Both the position numbers and the translations under genes were made by a program. Below, one piece after another: positions 8,137 through 18,800 of a stretch of DNA of 64,000 nt. The notes under the pieces were generated by a model. It was not told the origin of the DNA. It saw only the letters and a program-made list of their open reading frames with translations, and made no database searches. Within the stretch, counting starts at the first letter, position 1; each line of letters begins with the position of its first letter. The DNA is from Bacteroidales bacterium (GTDB lineage Bacteria > Bacteroidota > Bacteroidia > Bacteroidales > F082), in assembly GCA_023229245.1 (NCBI GenBank), contig JALNZU010000001.1:62001-126000 (forward strand), written 5' to 3'.

Positions 8137-10359
8137 TTAATATTTCACAAACCGGGCTGTAAGGGGCTGATGATCAGTGATCAATTGAATGATATACATT
8201 CCTGATTTCAGATGTGCAAGCTGGATCTCCTGCATTCCCCTGCTTTCACTAACTAACTGCATCACCCTGCGCCCATACTGATCATAAATCATTACAGCAA
8301 ATATTTCTGTATGTTCATCATCAAGTTTCACAAACAACCTGTCAGACACTGGGTTAGGATATAGAAAGACTTCAGGAGTGGAATATTCCTGAAGGTAGGG
8401 TGCCACCTGTATCTCGGCATTATATAATTCTAATCCTCCGCTGAAGTTACCGGTAACCATCTGCAGCGTCTCGCCTTCCAATAGTCTTCCTATCCATGCG
8501 GCTGTCCGCATTCCCGGGTTGATGACACTCAGGTTGGTATCTATCACAAACTCCCATTCGCTGCGTTCACGAAAAGCTCCGTTTAAATTATTTCGTATCT
8601 GGTCGAATAAGAAGAGTTTCCCCTGTTCCGAACCACTGACCATCATCAGCTCATCATCAGGGCTTTGGAACATACGAGGAGTACTGTATCCGTCATACGA
8701 AAAATTATAATCTGTTACATTCACCTCTCCGAAAAAGTCGGTCTGGAACACAAACTGTATCTCACCGTTTTGTTGCTGTCCCTTATAAAAGGCTATTTTA
8801 CCATTTTTTGAGCCTACCAACAGATCCACTATTCCATCATCATCCACATCGAACAGCTCGGGTGCGCTCCAACTGCCTACAGTGATTCCTTGAAAAAAAT
8901 CGCTTACCAATTCCCATTGGTCAATTTCTTTTTGCCTCAGATAGATTAGTTTTCCATTTTCGCTACCTATTAACATATCCGGCAGCCCATCTCCATCAAG
9001 GTCGGCCATAGCAGGTACTAAACCTTTCAGTTTCAAAGCTGATAGGCCTCCCAAATCTTCGGTCTGCCGCTCAAACATCCATTCACCCTCTTTTTCTATC
9101 TGACGGTAATGAGTCAGGGTAGAAAGATATTCGGAATGCAGGGTTAATCCTACATACCAGCTTCTCACGTATCGTCCGAAGTTACCTATAATCAGGTCTT
9201 TGCGCCCATCATTATTCATATCATACAAGAGCGGATAGGCGCCAGAGCCCACATCTATCATCTGATCCTGAAGAAACGACTTGGTATAAAGCTCAAAAAC
9301 GGGTTGAGTATCCGTTCCTTTGTTCAGATAAAGCCATACACTGTTGCGATTTTGGGTTACATAAGGGTTTGGATCGAAGGGTGAGACTAACAAGTCCTTC
9401 ACCCCATCGTTGTCCACATCAATATAAGCAGCAAAGGGCATTGAAAAAAGATGTATTGGTGTAGTACCTGCCGGAAAAGCAGTATCCTGACTGACCATCA
9501 ATGCATGGTCAGGCGTGCCACCGTTTTGCAAAAAGATGAGATTAGGATAGTCCACATCGGCTAAAAGCAAGTCGAACAACCCATTACCGGTAAAGTCATG
9601 TACTAACAAGGTAGCCCCTCTGTGTCTGAAGCCATCCTGAATATTTCTTACAGTATTTTCAAAAAGGCAGGTATCAAGAAAAATGGTATTATCTTCCTCG
9701 TCTTCTGCTATGCGTCCCCAGCAATAGTCGGTCTTTTCAAAATCTAATGAATCGGCATGACCATATTTCTCCATAGACCGGTTTGTGTGCAATTCAATAA
9801 ACGTACCTAATGCCCAGAATGTAAGTATGTCTAAATCACCATCACCGTCTATATCTACTATAGCTGGATAATCCACATTGCTTGAAAAGATATTCACATA
9901 GCCTCCACCCTGAAAGGAGGTCAGATAAGGCGAGACGACTAACTCAAACTCGGGCAGGCTGTCGCCTATGTTTTTAAACACCCGGATACCAGCCCAGCCG
10001 GGCGAATAGGTGAAGATATCCTTACGGCCATCCCCGTCATAATCAACAATTGCCATCCAGTCGTAAAGAGGTGGAAAGCATTTGGCGTATCTTGGTTCGT
10101 ATCTATAGCTTATCTCCCCTTCACCTCCTTCATTCATAAAACAAAGGATGCGATTACCCCGTCGGTCAAAGACTATCAAGTCTTCTTTGCCATCTTGATC
10201 CAGATCCATTGAACCAAACTGGCAGGCATCCAAACCACCTGCCCAAGGATATTGCAATAACTCCATATCTGACACAGCAAAACCGGTATATTGCGACAAC
10301 ACATGATATGGATACAACAAACCTAACGATAAAAACGCTAACCAAAGACGTAACATCAT
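8137..10359 (-). CDS. Secreted FG-GAP/VCBS repeat protein with T9SS sorting domain
   Basis: A 740-residue secreted protein. After a signal peptide (about 1-22, ending HVLS/Q) come many beta-propeller repeats with calcium-type DxDxDG loops, for example DLDQDGKEDLIVFD, DYDGDGRKDIF, DIDGDGDLDIL, DVDNDGVKDLLV, DMNNDGRKDLIIG, DLDGDGLPDMLIG and DVDDDGIVDLLVG. This is the FG-GAP/VCBS pattern seen in integrin-like propellers. The last 80 residues are a T9SS C-terminal domain: VFLYPNPVSDRLFVK, then MIYDQYGRRVMQ, then LKSGMYIIQL. It is exported through the type IX system and anchored or released at the surface; the role (adhesion, binding) is inferred only. No enzymatic motif is seen. Confidence 0.9.
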   Translation of the reverse strand: MMLRLWLAFLSLGLLYPYHVLSQYTGFAVSDMELLQYPWAGGLDACQFGSMDLDQDGKEDLIVFDRRGNRILCFMNEGGEGEISYRYEPRYAKCFPPLYDWMAIVDYDGDGRKDIFTYSPGWAGIRVFKNIGDSLPEFELVVSPYLTSFQGGGYVNIFSSNVDYPAIVDIDGDGDLDILTFWALGTFIELHTNRSMEKYGHADSLDFEKTDYCWGRIAEDEEDNTIFLDTCLFENTVRNIQDGFRHRGATLLVHDFTGNGLFDLLLADVDYPNLIFLQNGGTPDHALMVSQDTAFPAGTTPIHLFSMPFAAYIDVDNDGVKDLLVSPFDPNPYVTQNRNSVWLYLNKGTDTQPVFELYTKSFLQDQMIDVGSGAYPLLYDMNNDGRKDLIIGNFGRYVRSWYVGLTLHSEYLSTLTHYRQIEKEGEWMFERQTEDLGGLSALKLKGLVPAMADLDGDGLPDMLIGSENGKLIYLRQKEIDQWELVSDFFQGITVGSWSAPELFDVDDDGIVDLLVGSKNGKIAFYKGQQQNGEIQFVFQTDFFGEVNVTDYNFSYDGYSTPRMFQSPDDELMMVSGSEQGKLFLFDQIRNNLNGAFRERSEWEFVIDTNLSVINPGMRTAAWIGRLLEGETLQMVTGNFSGGLELYNAEIQVAPYLQEYSTPEVFLYPNPVSDRLFVKLDDEHTEIFAVMIYDQYGRRVMQLVSESRGMQEIQLAHLKSGMYIIQLITDHQPLTARFVKY

Positions 10360-10933
10360 ATAATTTGAGTTTATACAAAGGTAGGTGTTTTTTCAGCTAT
10401 CAAAGGATGTATCTATTTGATCCGGCCTTTCAGCAGCAGACATCCATTGGTATGAGATACTACTATTCACAATGGCTCTGATATAAGTGTTACCATAAGC
10501 TCGTCCCACAGGTAATGTGCAAGTAATCCCGAAGGCTTTCGGAATGCAATGTTTATGTATTAGTGCGGCAAAAGCATATAAATAAATTATCAAACAACTG
10601 AAAAGCAATATTTTATGGTCATACAAAAAAATTGAAGCGAGCAAATCATGTGAAAAAATAAAGGCCAACAGCTACTAAAATTTTCTTCATACGTTTAAAA
10701 AATCATCCTTTTATGTGATTGTGGATGCTATCCCTTTTACTTCACTTTGCTGCTTGATTCCAATCAATCAACTGACCTTTTTAAAAACAACTTTAATAAA
10801 CTGAGATATTATGAAATATTTCATGTTGCCTACAAGGTTTTCAGACTTCTTTATCTACCTATTGACAAGTCTGTTCACTTTTCAGGCCATTTATAATTTT
10901 CTTCATGTACTTTTTAACTAAACCAACCCTACT
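10360..10933. other. Long divergent intergenic region
   Basis: 574 bp between the FG-GAP gene and the first serine-hydrolase copy. Besides the leftward promoter candidate I see only a 36-codon hydrophobic reading frame at 10811-10921 that ends 13 bp before the next start, without a clear ribosome binding site. No repeat or RNA gene is recognised. Confidence 0.5.
10376..10404 (-). promoter_or_regulatory. Candidate promoter of the FG-GAP gene
   Basis: Minus-strand TACCTTTG (10376-10383) with TTTG (10401-10404) 17 bp upstream, slightly short spacing for this phylum. Confidence 0.4.
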
Positions 10934-13291
10934 ATGAAAACAATTTTTCTTTCTATCGCATTGGCGATCAGCAGCATGGCTGCGTTTGCCCAAATCGGAA
11001 ATCCACGATCCTTTGTTGAACAACAGGATGAATCCCAACTTCATAATGAGATTCAAAAGCCACCTAACATAGTTTTCGAGTCAAAGAGCTCCAACACTTC
11101 CCTCAAACAAACTTCATCGTTTGATCCTATCTGGGCTCAGCAGTTTCAGAATGCCTTAGACAGTATCATGCAGCTTACTGGCGGCATGGGTGCCTCCATA
11201 GCTGTCTATACGCCTGAAGAAGGCTTGTGGACAGGTGTTAGCGGTATCTCACATGATGATGTGCCCATAACAACTGATATGAGATTTGGAGTAGCAGATC
11301 ATACCGAATTATTTTTAGCTGTAACCCTTCTTAAACTTCAGGAACAAGGAATCCTCTCTTTGGAAGACCCTCTATATCAATGGTTACCCCCTATACAATA
11401 TGTTGATTCTACGATAACTATACGACAACTTCTCACCCATCAGACCGGGGTATTTGACTATTGGACTGAAACTCCTGTCCTTATAAATCATATTTGGGAT
11501 GATACGAGTCGTTTTTGGACTATTGAAGAAATAATTGGAAGTATAGAACAAGCACATTTCATGCATGGCACAGGATACAGATACTCAAATACAAATCTAG
11601 TATTGGCTGGAATGGTTATAGAAGCCGCTACAGGCCAAAGCTGGCCTCAAACTATACGCAATTTAATTCTTGAACCCTATAATTTAGAAAGCATCTTTGC
11701 CGGAGTTTTTGAACCGCGCACAGGCCCTGTAGCCGCTGAATGGGATAATTTCACTGGCAATCTGATCATCAACTCACCCATGACAGCAGAATATAGTCAG
11801 GGCAACGCCTGCGCAGCACTTTTATCTACTGCTGCCGATATGGTTCAATGGTATCATGCCCTGTTCACCGGCTCTATATTATCAGAAACTTCCATGCAAT
11901 TACTGTGCTCTGTTGAGCCCTCTTCATTAGTAGGCATGGGTATCTTCATGGGTAGAAAAGAGTATCCTTTTTATTATCATACAAGTTATTTGTTTGGTTA
12001 TACTTCTATTGCCTTGTATGATCCTTGGAGAAACGCTGTGATATGTGCTCTTTTTAATAACCATGTGCTAAAATTATGGAGGAAAATAGAACCACTGATA
12101 CACATATTTTTTTACGAATACCCCAAGAAGCTAAATGATGCCGGAATTATTGCTATACAAACTCCCTGGGAACACTATTGTACCGATACCATCACACCAA
12201 TTGTTACTTTGAAAAATTTTGGTACAGCTCCTCTTACATCAGCTACTATAAAATACGGTATTGAAGGGAATACGGCAAACAGCTTTAATTGGAACGGATC
12301 GCTACTTTCGGGTGATTCCAATGAACTTACTCTTCCGCCTTTAATAATTGATGGGGGTGCCCATACGTTCTATTGCTTCACCGAGCTACCCAACGGACAG
12401 CCGGAAGGATATACATTTAATGACACTACGTACAGTAATTTTTTCGTCAATATCCCCGGCTCAGCATTGAACGGACTTTTTGAGGACTTCAGCGACACCA
12501 GTTTTCCAAAGGAAGGATGGACAACCAACTCACTCTCTATTCAAAACTGGAACCGAACCTCACTAACTGGTCTAAAAGGTACTGGAGCCGCTGTAAAAGA
12601 AAACTATGACCCATGGGAACTGATGGGGGCATCATGGGAACCGATAGGAACATATAGTGATATGCAATTACCACTTTTAAATACGGCAAACATAATTAAC
12701 CCCGAATTAAGCTTTGACTACGCATATACTATAGCTCCTGGTAGTCTTGGTGATTCGCTACAGGTCTCTGTATCACAGGATTGTGGAGCCACATGGGAAA
12801 CTTTATTTTATAAGGGAGGAACTGAACTTACTACTACTGTTAGTAATTCTTATACATTTTATCCTAAGTCCGAACAGGAGTGGGCTCATATAACCTTCTC
12901 CCTTGCAGGGTATACTGGAGATATACTGATCCGCTTCAGAGCAAGATACGGAAATAGTAACAACCTATATTTGGATAATATATTTGTAGGCTCTTCGGTT
13001 GGGCTAGCTGAAAGCAGCAGCAAGCTACTTTCAGATATACAAATATATCCTAATCCTACTACAGATAAGATTCAAATCAGTGCCGGACAAACTACTTTTT
13101 CTGAAATACAAGTTATCCAAGTTGAACTTTTTGATTTATATGGCAAACTCATGGAGCGTTATACTATCAAAATGGCTGACTTCAGAAATAACAGAACAGA
13201 GATGGACCTGAGCAAACTATCTTCAGGGACTTATTTAATCCATATACGAACATCTGATCAGTTGGTGGTAAAAAAACTGATTAAAATGTGA
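10934..13291 (+). CDS. Serine-hydrolase (class C beta-lactamase fold) paralogue 1, catalytically dead, with T9SS sorting domain
   Basis: A 785-residue secreted protein: signal peptide 1-20 (ending AFA/Q), beta-lactamase/DD-peptidase fold about 65-400, a CARDB-like domain about 405-510 (TPIVTLKNFGTAPLTSATIKY), a jelly-roll 'choice-of-anchor' domain about 515-690 (FEDFSDTSFPKEGW... LYLDNIFVG), and a T9SS C-terminal domain (IQIYPNPTTDKIQIS... LSSGTYLIHI). The active-site SxxK motif is replaced: residues 122-125 read DHTE where paralogue 2 has SNSK. The third motif (HTGG in paralogue 2) is HTSY at 349-352. Only the YSN motif (217-219) remains. By known family chemistry it should be inactive, so it is likely a binding or structural protein. 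It forms a tandem pair with the next gene. Confidence 0.88.
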   Translation: MKTIFLSIALAISSMAAFAQIGNPRSFVEQQDESQLHNEIQKPPNIVFESKSSNTSLKQTSSFDPIWAQQFQNALDSIMQLTGGMGASIAVYTPEEGLWTGVSGISHDDVPITTDMRFGVADHTELFLAVTLLKLQEQGILSLEDPLYQWLPPIQYVDSTITIRQLLTHQTGVFDYWTETPVLINHIWDDTSRFWTIEEIIGSIEQAHFMHGTGYRYSNTNLVLAGMVIEAATGQSWPQTIRNLILEPYNLESIFAGVFEPRTGPVAAEWDNFTGNLIINSPMTAEYSQGNACAALLSTAADMVQWYHALFTGSILSETSMQLLCSVEPSSLVGMGIFMGRKEYPFYYHTSYLFGYTSIALYDPWRNAVICALFNNHVLKLWRKIEPLIHIFFYEYPKKLNDAGIIAIQTPWEHYCTDTITPIVTLKNFGTAPLTSATIKYGIEGNTANSFNWNGSLLSGDSNELTLPPLIIDGGAHTFYCFTELPNGQPEGYTFNDTTYSNFFVNIPGSALNGLFEDFSDTSFPKEGWTTNSLSIQNWNRTSLTGLKGTGAAVKENYDPWELMGASWEPIGTYSDMQLPLLNTANIINPELSFDYAYTIAPGSLGDSLQVSVSQDCGATWETLFYKGGTELTTTVSNSYTFYPKSEQEWAHITFSLAGYTGDILIRFRARYGNSNNLYLDNIFVGSSVGLAESSSKLLSDIQIYPNPTTDKIQISAGQTTFSEIQVIQVELFDLYGKLMERYTIKMADFRNNRTEMDLSKLSSGTYLIHIRTSDQLVVKKLIKM

Positions 13292-13411
13292 TACAAACAA
13301 TCGCTAAAGTATGTTCAGTTGCTATAAGCTACAAGTTCTATTGAACACCTACTTTCTTATACTATTCTAATATATGCCTTTTTATATAACTTTTATTCAA
13401 CCAACCCTACT

Positions 13412-15751
13412 ATGAAAACAATTTTTCTTACTATCGCATTGGTAATCAGCAGCATGGCTACGTTTGCCCAAATCGGAAATCCACGATCCTTTTTTGAACA
13501 ACAAGATGAATCCCAACTTCATAATGAGATTCAAAAGCCACCTAACATAGTTTTCGAGTCAAAGAGCTCCAACACTTCCCTCAAACAAACTTCATCTTTT
13601 GATCCTATCTGGGCTCAGCAGTTTCAGAATGCCTTAGACAGTATCATGCAGCTTACTGGCGGCAAGGGTGCCTCCATAGCTATCTATACACCTGAAGAAG
13701 GCTTGTGGACAGGTGTTAGCGGTATCTCACATGATGATGTACCTATAACAACTGATATGAGATTTGGCATTGGAAGCAACTCCAAACTATTTATTGCCGT
13801 TACGTTACTAAAACTTCAGGAGCAAGGAATCCTTTCTTTGGATGACCCATTGTATCAATGGATACCCCCCACTCAATATGTTGATTCTACAATTACTATC
13901 CGACAACTATTAAATCATCAGAGCGGAATTTTTGATTTCTGGAATGACCAAACTAGTTTTTTTTACCAAATCTGGGATGATACCAGTCGAGTCTGGACTA
14001 CTGATGAGATTTTAAGCAGCATTGGTAGTGCCAATTTTACCAAAGGTACAGGTGTTCGATACTCAAACACCAATTTTGTGTTGGGAGGTATGATCATTGA
14101 AGCAGCTACAGGTCAAAGTTGGGTTCAAACTGTACACGACTTCATCATTGATCCGTTAGGCCTGAACAATACTTTTGTCGGAGCATTTGAGCCACGCAAT
14201 GGCCCGGTGGCCGCTGAGTGGGATTATTTCTTTGGTAATCTGATCATCGACTCACCTATGACATCAGAATACACTCAGGCCAATGCCTGTGGTGCATTGT
14301 TATCAACTGCTTCCGATATGGTATTATGGTACAATGCCCTTTTCACCGGTATGGTACTATCTGAATCTTCCATGCAACAACTACTTGCTTTTGAACCTTC
14401 TTCCTTAATGGGATTAGGAATATTTTTGGGCGGACGTACACGCCCTTCTTATTATCATACCGGAGGTATGCTTGGATATGCTTCCATTATCACATATGAC
14501 CCTCTGATAAACTCAACTATAGGTATGCTGTTCAATGATCGTTCATCTGATTTTAATTTAAAAATTTCTATGATAATGTCTGTATTTATGAATGATTATA
14601 CAAAAAAAGCAAATGATGCAGGTATTGTTGAAATTCGCTCTCCGTGGAATCATTATTGTACCGATACCATTACACCTATTGTTACTTTAAAGAATTTCGG
14701 TACAGACCCTTTGACTAATGTTACTCTAAAATATGGAGTAGAAGGGCAACCGATAAACAGTTATATATGGGCGGGTTCACTGGTATCAGGAGGATCCAAA
14801 CAGGTAACATTGCCATCGTTTATAACTCAAGGAGGTACTCATAAGTTTGTATGCTTCACAGAACTGCCAAACGGGCAAGCAGAGGGATATCATTTCAATG
14901 ACAGCACATACAGCTATTTTTATGTTAACACACCCGGGGCTGCATTGAGTGGACTTTATGAAGATTTTAGCGACAACGAATTCCCCAAAAAGGGATGGAC
15001 TATGAATTCCATTTCTATCCAACAATGGAACCGAACCTCTTTAACCGGCTACCAAGGAACAGGAAGCGCAGTCAAAAATAATTACGATATCTGGGGTGTT
15101 TTTGGAAAACACTACGATCTCATGCTACCCTTATTAAACCTGACGAACTCTACTAACCCCAACTTAAGTTTCGACTACGCTTTTACAACTTATCCGGGAG
15201 CAGTTACTGATTCGTTGCGGGTTTCCGTATCACAAGACTGTGGAGCCACATGGGAAACTTTATTTTATAAAGGCGGCATTGAGCTGCGAACTGCTCCAAC
15301 TTCTTTCCAGCCATTCTATCCACAATCAGAACAAGAATGGGCACACGTAACTATTCCCTTGACTGATTATCAAGGAGATATACTCATCCAATTCAGAGAA
15401 CGATATGGACAGGGGAATAACTTATTTTTGGATAATATACTTGTAGGATCACCAGTAGGACAGACTGAAATCAGCAGTACTCAAGGCTTATCCTTACATA
15501 TATATCCCAATCCAACAAGTGGCAAAATAGGTATCAGCGCCAATGATGGATATATGTTGTCCGAGCAGCAAGAAGTACAGATAGAACTTTTTGATTTATA
15601 CGGCAAACTCATAGAACGTTATACTATCCAAACGGCTGACTTCAGAAATAACAGAACAAATTTGGACCTGAGCAAGCTACCATCCGGAACTTATCTGATA
15701 CATATGAAAACTCAAACACAGTCAGCAGTAAAGAAAATAGTAAAAATGTAA
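13412..15751 (+). CDS. Serine hydrolase (class C beta-lactamase family) paralogue 2 with T9SS sorting domain
   Basis: A 779-residue secreted protein with the same architecture as its upstream neighbour: signal peptide, beta-lactamase/DD-peptidase fold, CARDB-like domain, jelly-roll domain and T9SS C-terminal domain (LHIYPNPTSGKIGIS ... LPSGTYLIHM). All three catalytic motifs are present: Ser122-x-x-Lys125 in GIGSNSKLFIAV, YSN at 217-219, and HTGG at 349-352. Family members include beta-lactamases, D-amino-acid peptidases and esterases; the substrate cannot be told from sequence. Being a T9SS substrate it acts outside the cell. The first 355 bases are nearly identical to paralogue 1, and similarity falls sharply right at the active-site motif. 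It is separated from paralogue 1 by 120 bp. Confidence 0.9.
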   Translation: MKTIFLTIALVISSMATFAQIGNPRSFFEQQDESQLHNEIQKPPNIVFESKSSNTSLKQTSSFDPIWAQQFQNALDSIMQLTGGKGASIAIYTPEEGLWTGVSGISHDDVPITTDMRFGIGSNSKLFIAVTLLKLQEQGILSLDDPLYQWIPPTQYVDSTITIRQLLNHQSGIFDFWNDQTSFFYQIWDDTSRVWTTDEILSSIGSANFTKGTGVRYSNTNFVLGGMIIEAATGQSWVQTVHDFIIDPLGLNNTFVGAFEPRNGPVAAEWDYFFGNLIIDSPMTSEYTQANACGALLSTASDMVLWYNALFTGMVLSESSMQQLLAFEPSSLMGLGIFLGGRTRPSYYHTGGMLGYASIITYDPLINSTIGMLFNDRSSDFNLKISMIMSVFMNDYTKKANDAGIVEIRSPWNHYCTDTITPIVTLKNFGTDPLTNVTLKYGVEGQPINSYIWAGSLVSGGSKQVTLPSFITQGGTHKFVCFTELPNGQAEGYHFNDSTYSYFYVNTPGAALSGLYEDFSDNEFPKKGWTMNSISIQQWNRTSLTGYQGTGSAVKNNYDIWGVFGKHYDLMLPLLNLTNSTNPNLSFDYAFTTYPGAVTDSLRVSVSQDCGATWETLFYKGGIELRTAPTSFQPFYPQSEQEWAHVTIPLTDYQGDILIQFRERYGQGNNLFLDNILVGSPVGQTEISSTQGLSLHIYPNPTSGKIGISANDGYMLSEQQEVQIELFDLYGKLIERYTIQTADFRNNRTNLDLSKLPSGTYLIHMKTQTQSAVKKIVKM

Positions 15752-15805
15752 TACCTACCCTATATTTAGGTTGAAGAGGGCTATTAAGCTTACCACAATT
15801 TCGGT

Positions 15806-18800
15806 TTATCGGATCAGGAGTTTTTGGGTAAATCGGCTGCCATCATCAAGTATGAAGCCGATCAGGTATGAGCCGGGAGCTATAGTATTCAGGTCTATGC
15901 TCATACGTTCCTCATCAGATTGCACTTTATAGGTACTATATATTCTGCCATCGGGCAAGTAGAGGATAATAAGATGTATTGGTTTTTTGGAAAGATTTTC
16001 AATATAAAGCGTATGCTGTCCGGGGTTCGGATAGATTCTAATTCCTTCCCGTCGTTCATCTAATCCTTCTGCACTTGCCCAGCTATGAGGCAGTAGAGCA
16101 ATTTGATCAGGACTGATCTCGGTCTCCCATAAACGGAACTCATCAATACTTCCCTTAAGGGTATATTCTGTTTCAGAGATATCCATGCGACCCAGCGTCA
16201 GAGGTTTGGTAGAAGCCAATATATCGCCAAAAAAGGCTGCAAACGTATCTAACACACCATCTATGTACAACTCAAGGGAATAGCCTGTATATACAGCTGT
16301 GATATGATAATATTTGTTTAATTCCAAAGGATTGGATGCGTCCAGATCGGCTACCCCCTGATCTGTTTTTACCGTCCATCGCACATAACCTTCAGGGGTT
16401 ACAGAAAGCTTATACCGCTGTTGCCAGCTCCCATGCGAGACTATATAACGTTCCGAACCAAATTGTTCAATCTGCACCCAACAACTCAGGCTGACAGCCT
16501 TATTGAAATTCAGCTCAGGTTGATTTTCAGTATATATAATATCAGTACCATTGTGGAACCTATAGGCTAATCCCTGCATACCTCTGGCGTCAATAGTTTT
16601 TGAAGCCCCACTTACGCGGGCATGAAAGCGGTCGGCAACCCTGTTGTGGTTATCCCAATCGAATGGATACCAGATTAATGGTTGTTGTTCAGGTAAGCTT
16701 GTGTCTTTTACTAAAATGCCGGAGCTAAGGGACGATGAAAGCTGATCCTGATTAGTAGCTGTAACGCTTATTGTTCCGCAGACAGCTTCCTCAGGCGCTA
16801 ACCACACCACTGTGTTTTCCTCTTGATGCAATATCTCGCCATCCGTTACCAACCATTCGTATTCCAACACCTCACCTGGGGTGGGTTCATTGATTGCTGT
16901 AAAAATATTCGTTTTTCCAATTGCCGTATAAGGTGTTGCACTTTGAATAGCAGTTAAAACCGGTGGTTCAGGTATGCGATCTACCACACTTAGATGCAAG
17001 GTATCCTGCGCTGTTTGATCGTTTACAACAAGCTCACATTTCAGGATATAGATACCGGCTGTGGAAGGAGCGGTTATTTCTACAGTCGGGCTTTCAGACT
17101 GTGGCAGCAACTGATCATTTACATACCACTTATACTGTATGTCTTCTGAAGGAACATGATCCGGTTCACAATAAGCAGTAAAAGCTGTATTTGTAATTAC
17201 CGGGTTTGCATCAACGGCTAAAGCCTTTATCCTGAGTCTTTCTGAATACTCATAGCCATAATGATAATCCAACACCTCATTTTCAATGTACAACTTCCCG
17301 TCTTGTATTTCAGCTTGCTTATCTTCATCGAAAAAACGTATCAGCCGGGCTTCTCCGGCAGGTATAGTAAGGGAAAACTGTCCGCTGTAGTTTTCAGGGA
17401 AAATGGTTTCTGTCAGAGCTTCATATACCCCAAACCTTCCTTGAGGGAGCGATATATGTATAGTTTCTTCGGTATCAAGAGGATTAAAATAAAGATAAGC
17501 AGGATATGTATTATCTCCGTCAAAATCTGTTTTATTCAAATCAATTTGCAGTACGCCTTCCACATTTGTCTTATTTATTACCGCAGCCAGATAACCTACG
17601 CTGGAGCCGCTATAGAGCGACAGGTTGGTAGCTGCCCATCCGCCGCGTATGGCATCACCGGTAGCAAACGGAGTTTTACCGCCAAAGGTTTGTTTCATCG
17701 CTTCGTATGGGATACAGGCTTGAGGATCATTGACCGATGCCCATGTATAAGAGTCCTGATTTTCCGGTGGCAACGCATTCCAATAAAATAGCCGGCTGGC
17801 ATTTGTAAGATTCAGTATCCACTTGGCGACAGCCCTTGCATATCGTTTATCGTATTTAGGCAGTGGTGCCAACGCAGCTACCTGTTGAAAACCATTCATC
17901 ACAAAGGCATAGTCGTTTCCATTATCGTTGGCTTCACCTATAAGACCTGACACATCATAACCGCCCCAATTACCTTTGATAGCACCCCATCCCCTTAGTG
18001 CACCCCTGTCGAAGCACCAGTCAAGAAATGTTTGTATAGGATAAGAAGTACCTTCCACCGCATTCATGCGAGCGGCTATCAAAGTTCCATACGGAAGTTG
18101 CAGCTCATAGGACGGGTTAGACTCCCATTCGCGCAGAAAATCTAAAGCCAGCTGAGCTCCTTCCATATATTTACGCAAGCCAGTCTCCCTATATGCCTGA
18201 TAGAGTATCCATGCAATAGTTCCTGCCGATTCGGGTTCGGGGACACCCGTTGTAAGTGGCAGACCGGTAGCAAGATTGAAGGCACGATAATTCATATAAG
18301 GCACTGTCCATGGGGTAGTACTCCCGCCTAAACGGCTGACAGCCCACAGCCAACGATCGGCTATAGTAACAAACTGTGTCTCAAACTCCGGTACCAAATT
18401 GGGATAGAGCGACCTGAGCTGAAAAAAATAGACATTGGGCATCAGCTCATACCACCAATCGTGACCCGATGTAGCACTATAATTATTCAGATATACATTT
18501 TGTTGATTTTTTAAATTAAAAAAATCCCTGACCTTGGTCACCCAGTCATAAGCTTGCTGTCCGCTTTTATCTATACCTACTAAAGAAGCACCTATGATAG
18601 CCGGCATGATATTAATCGCTTCAGCCTGATTAAGATGGCTTGAAGCACCTACATAAGTATCCAGGAAAAGCGGGATATTATCTGTATAGTTATACATTCC
18701 TTGGGTACCCAAACGGCCAAACGGCAGATATTGCCCCGACATATCCAAATTGAATACTAAACTATCATATGCTTTGGCCACCTGATCCCAGTCGCGTATT

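Noticed and set aside
10811..10921. 36-codon hydrophobic reading frame before the first serine hydrolase, as a leader peptide
   Set aside because: No ribosome binding site is evident, composition is generic for AT-rich DNA, and the second hydrolase copy has no counterpart upstream.
10934..13291. First serine-hydrolase copy as a pseudogene
   Set aside because: The frame is intact end to end with signal peptide, full domain set and T9SS signal; only catalytic residues are changed, so an inactive but expressed protein is more likely.
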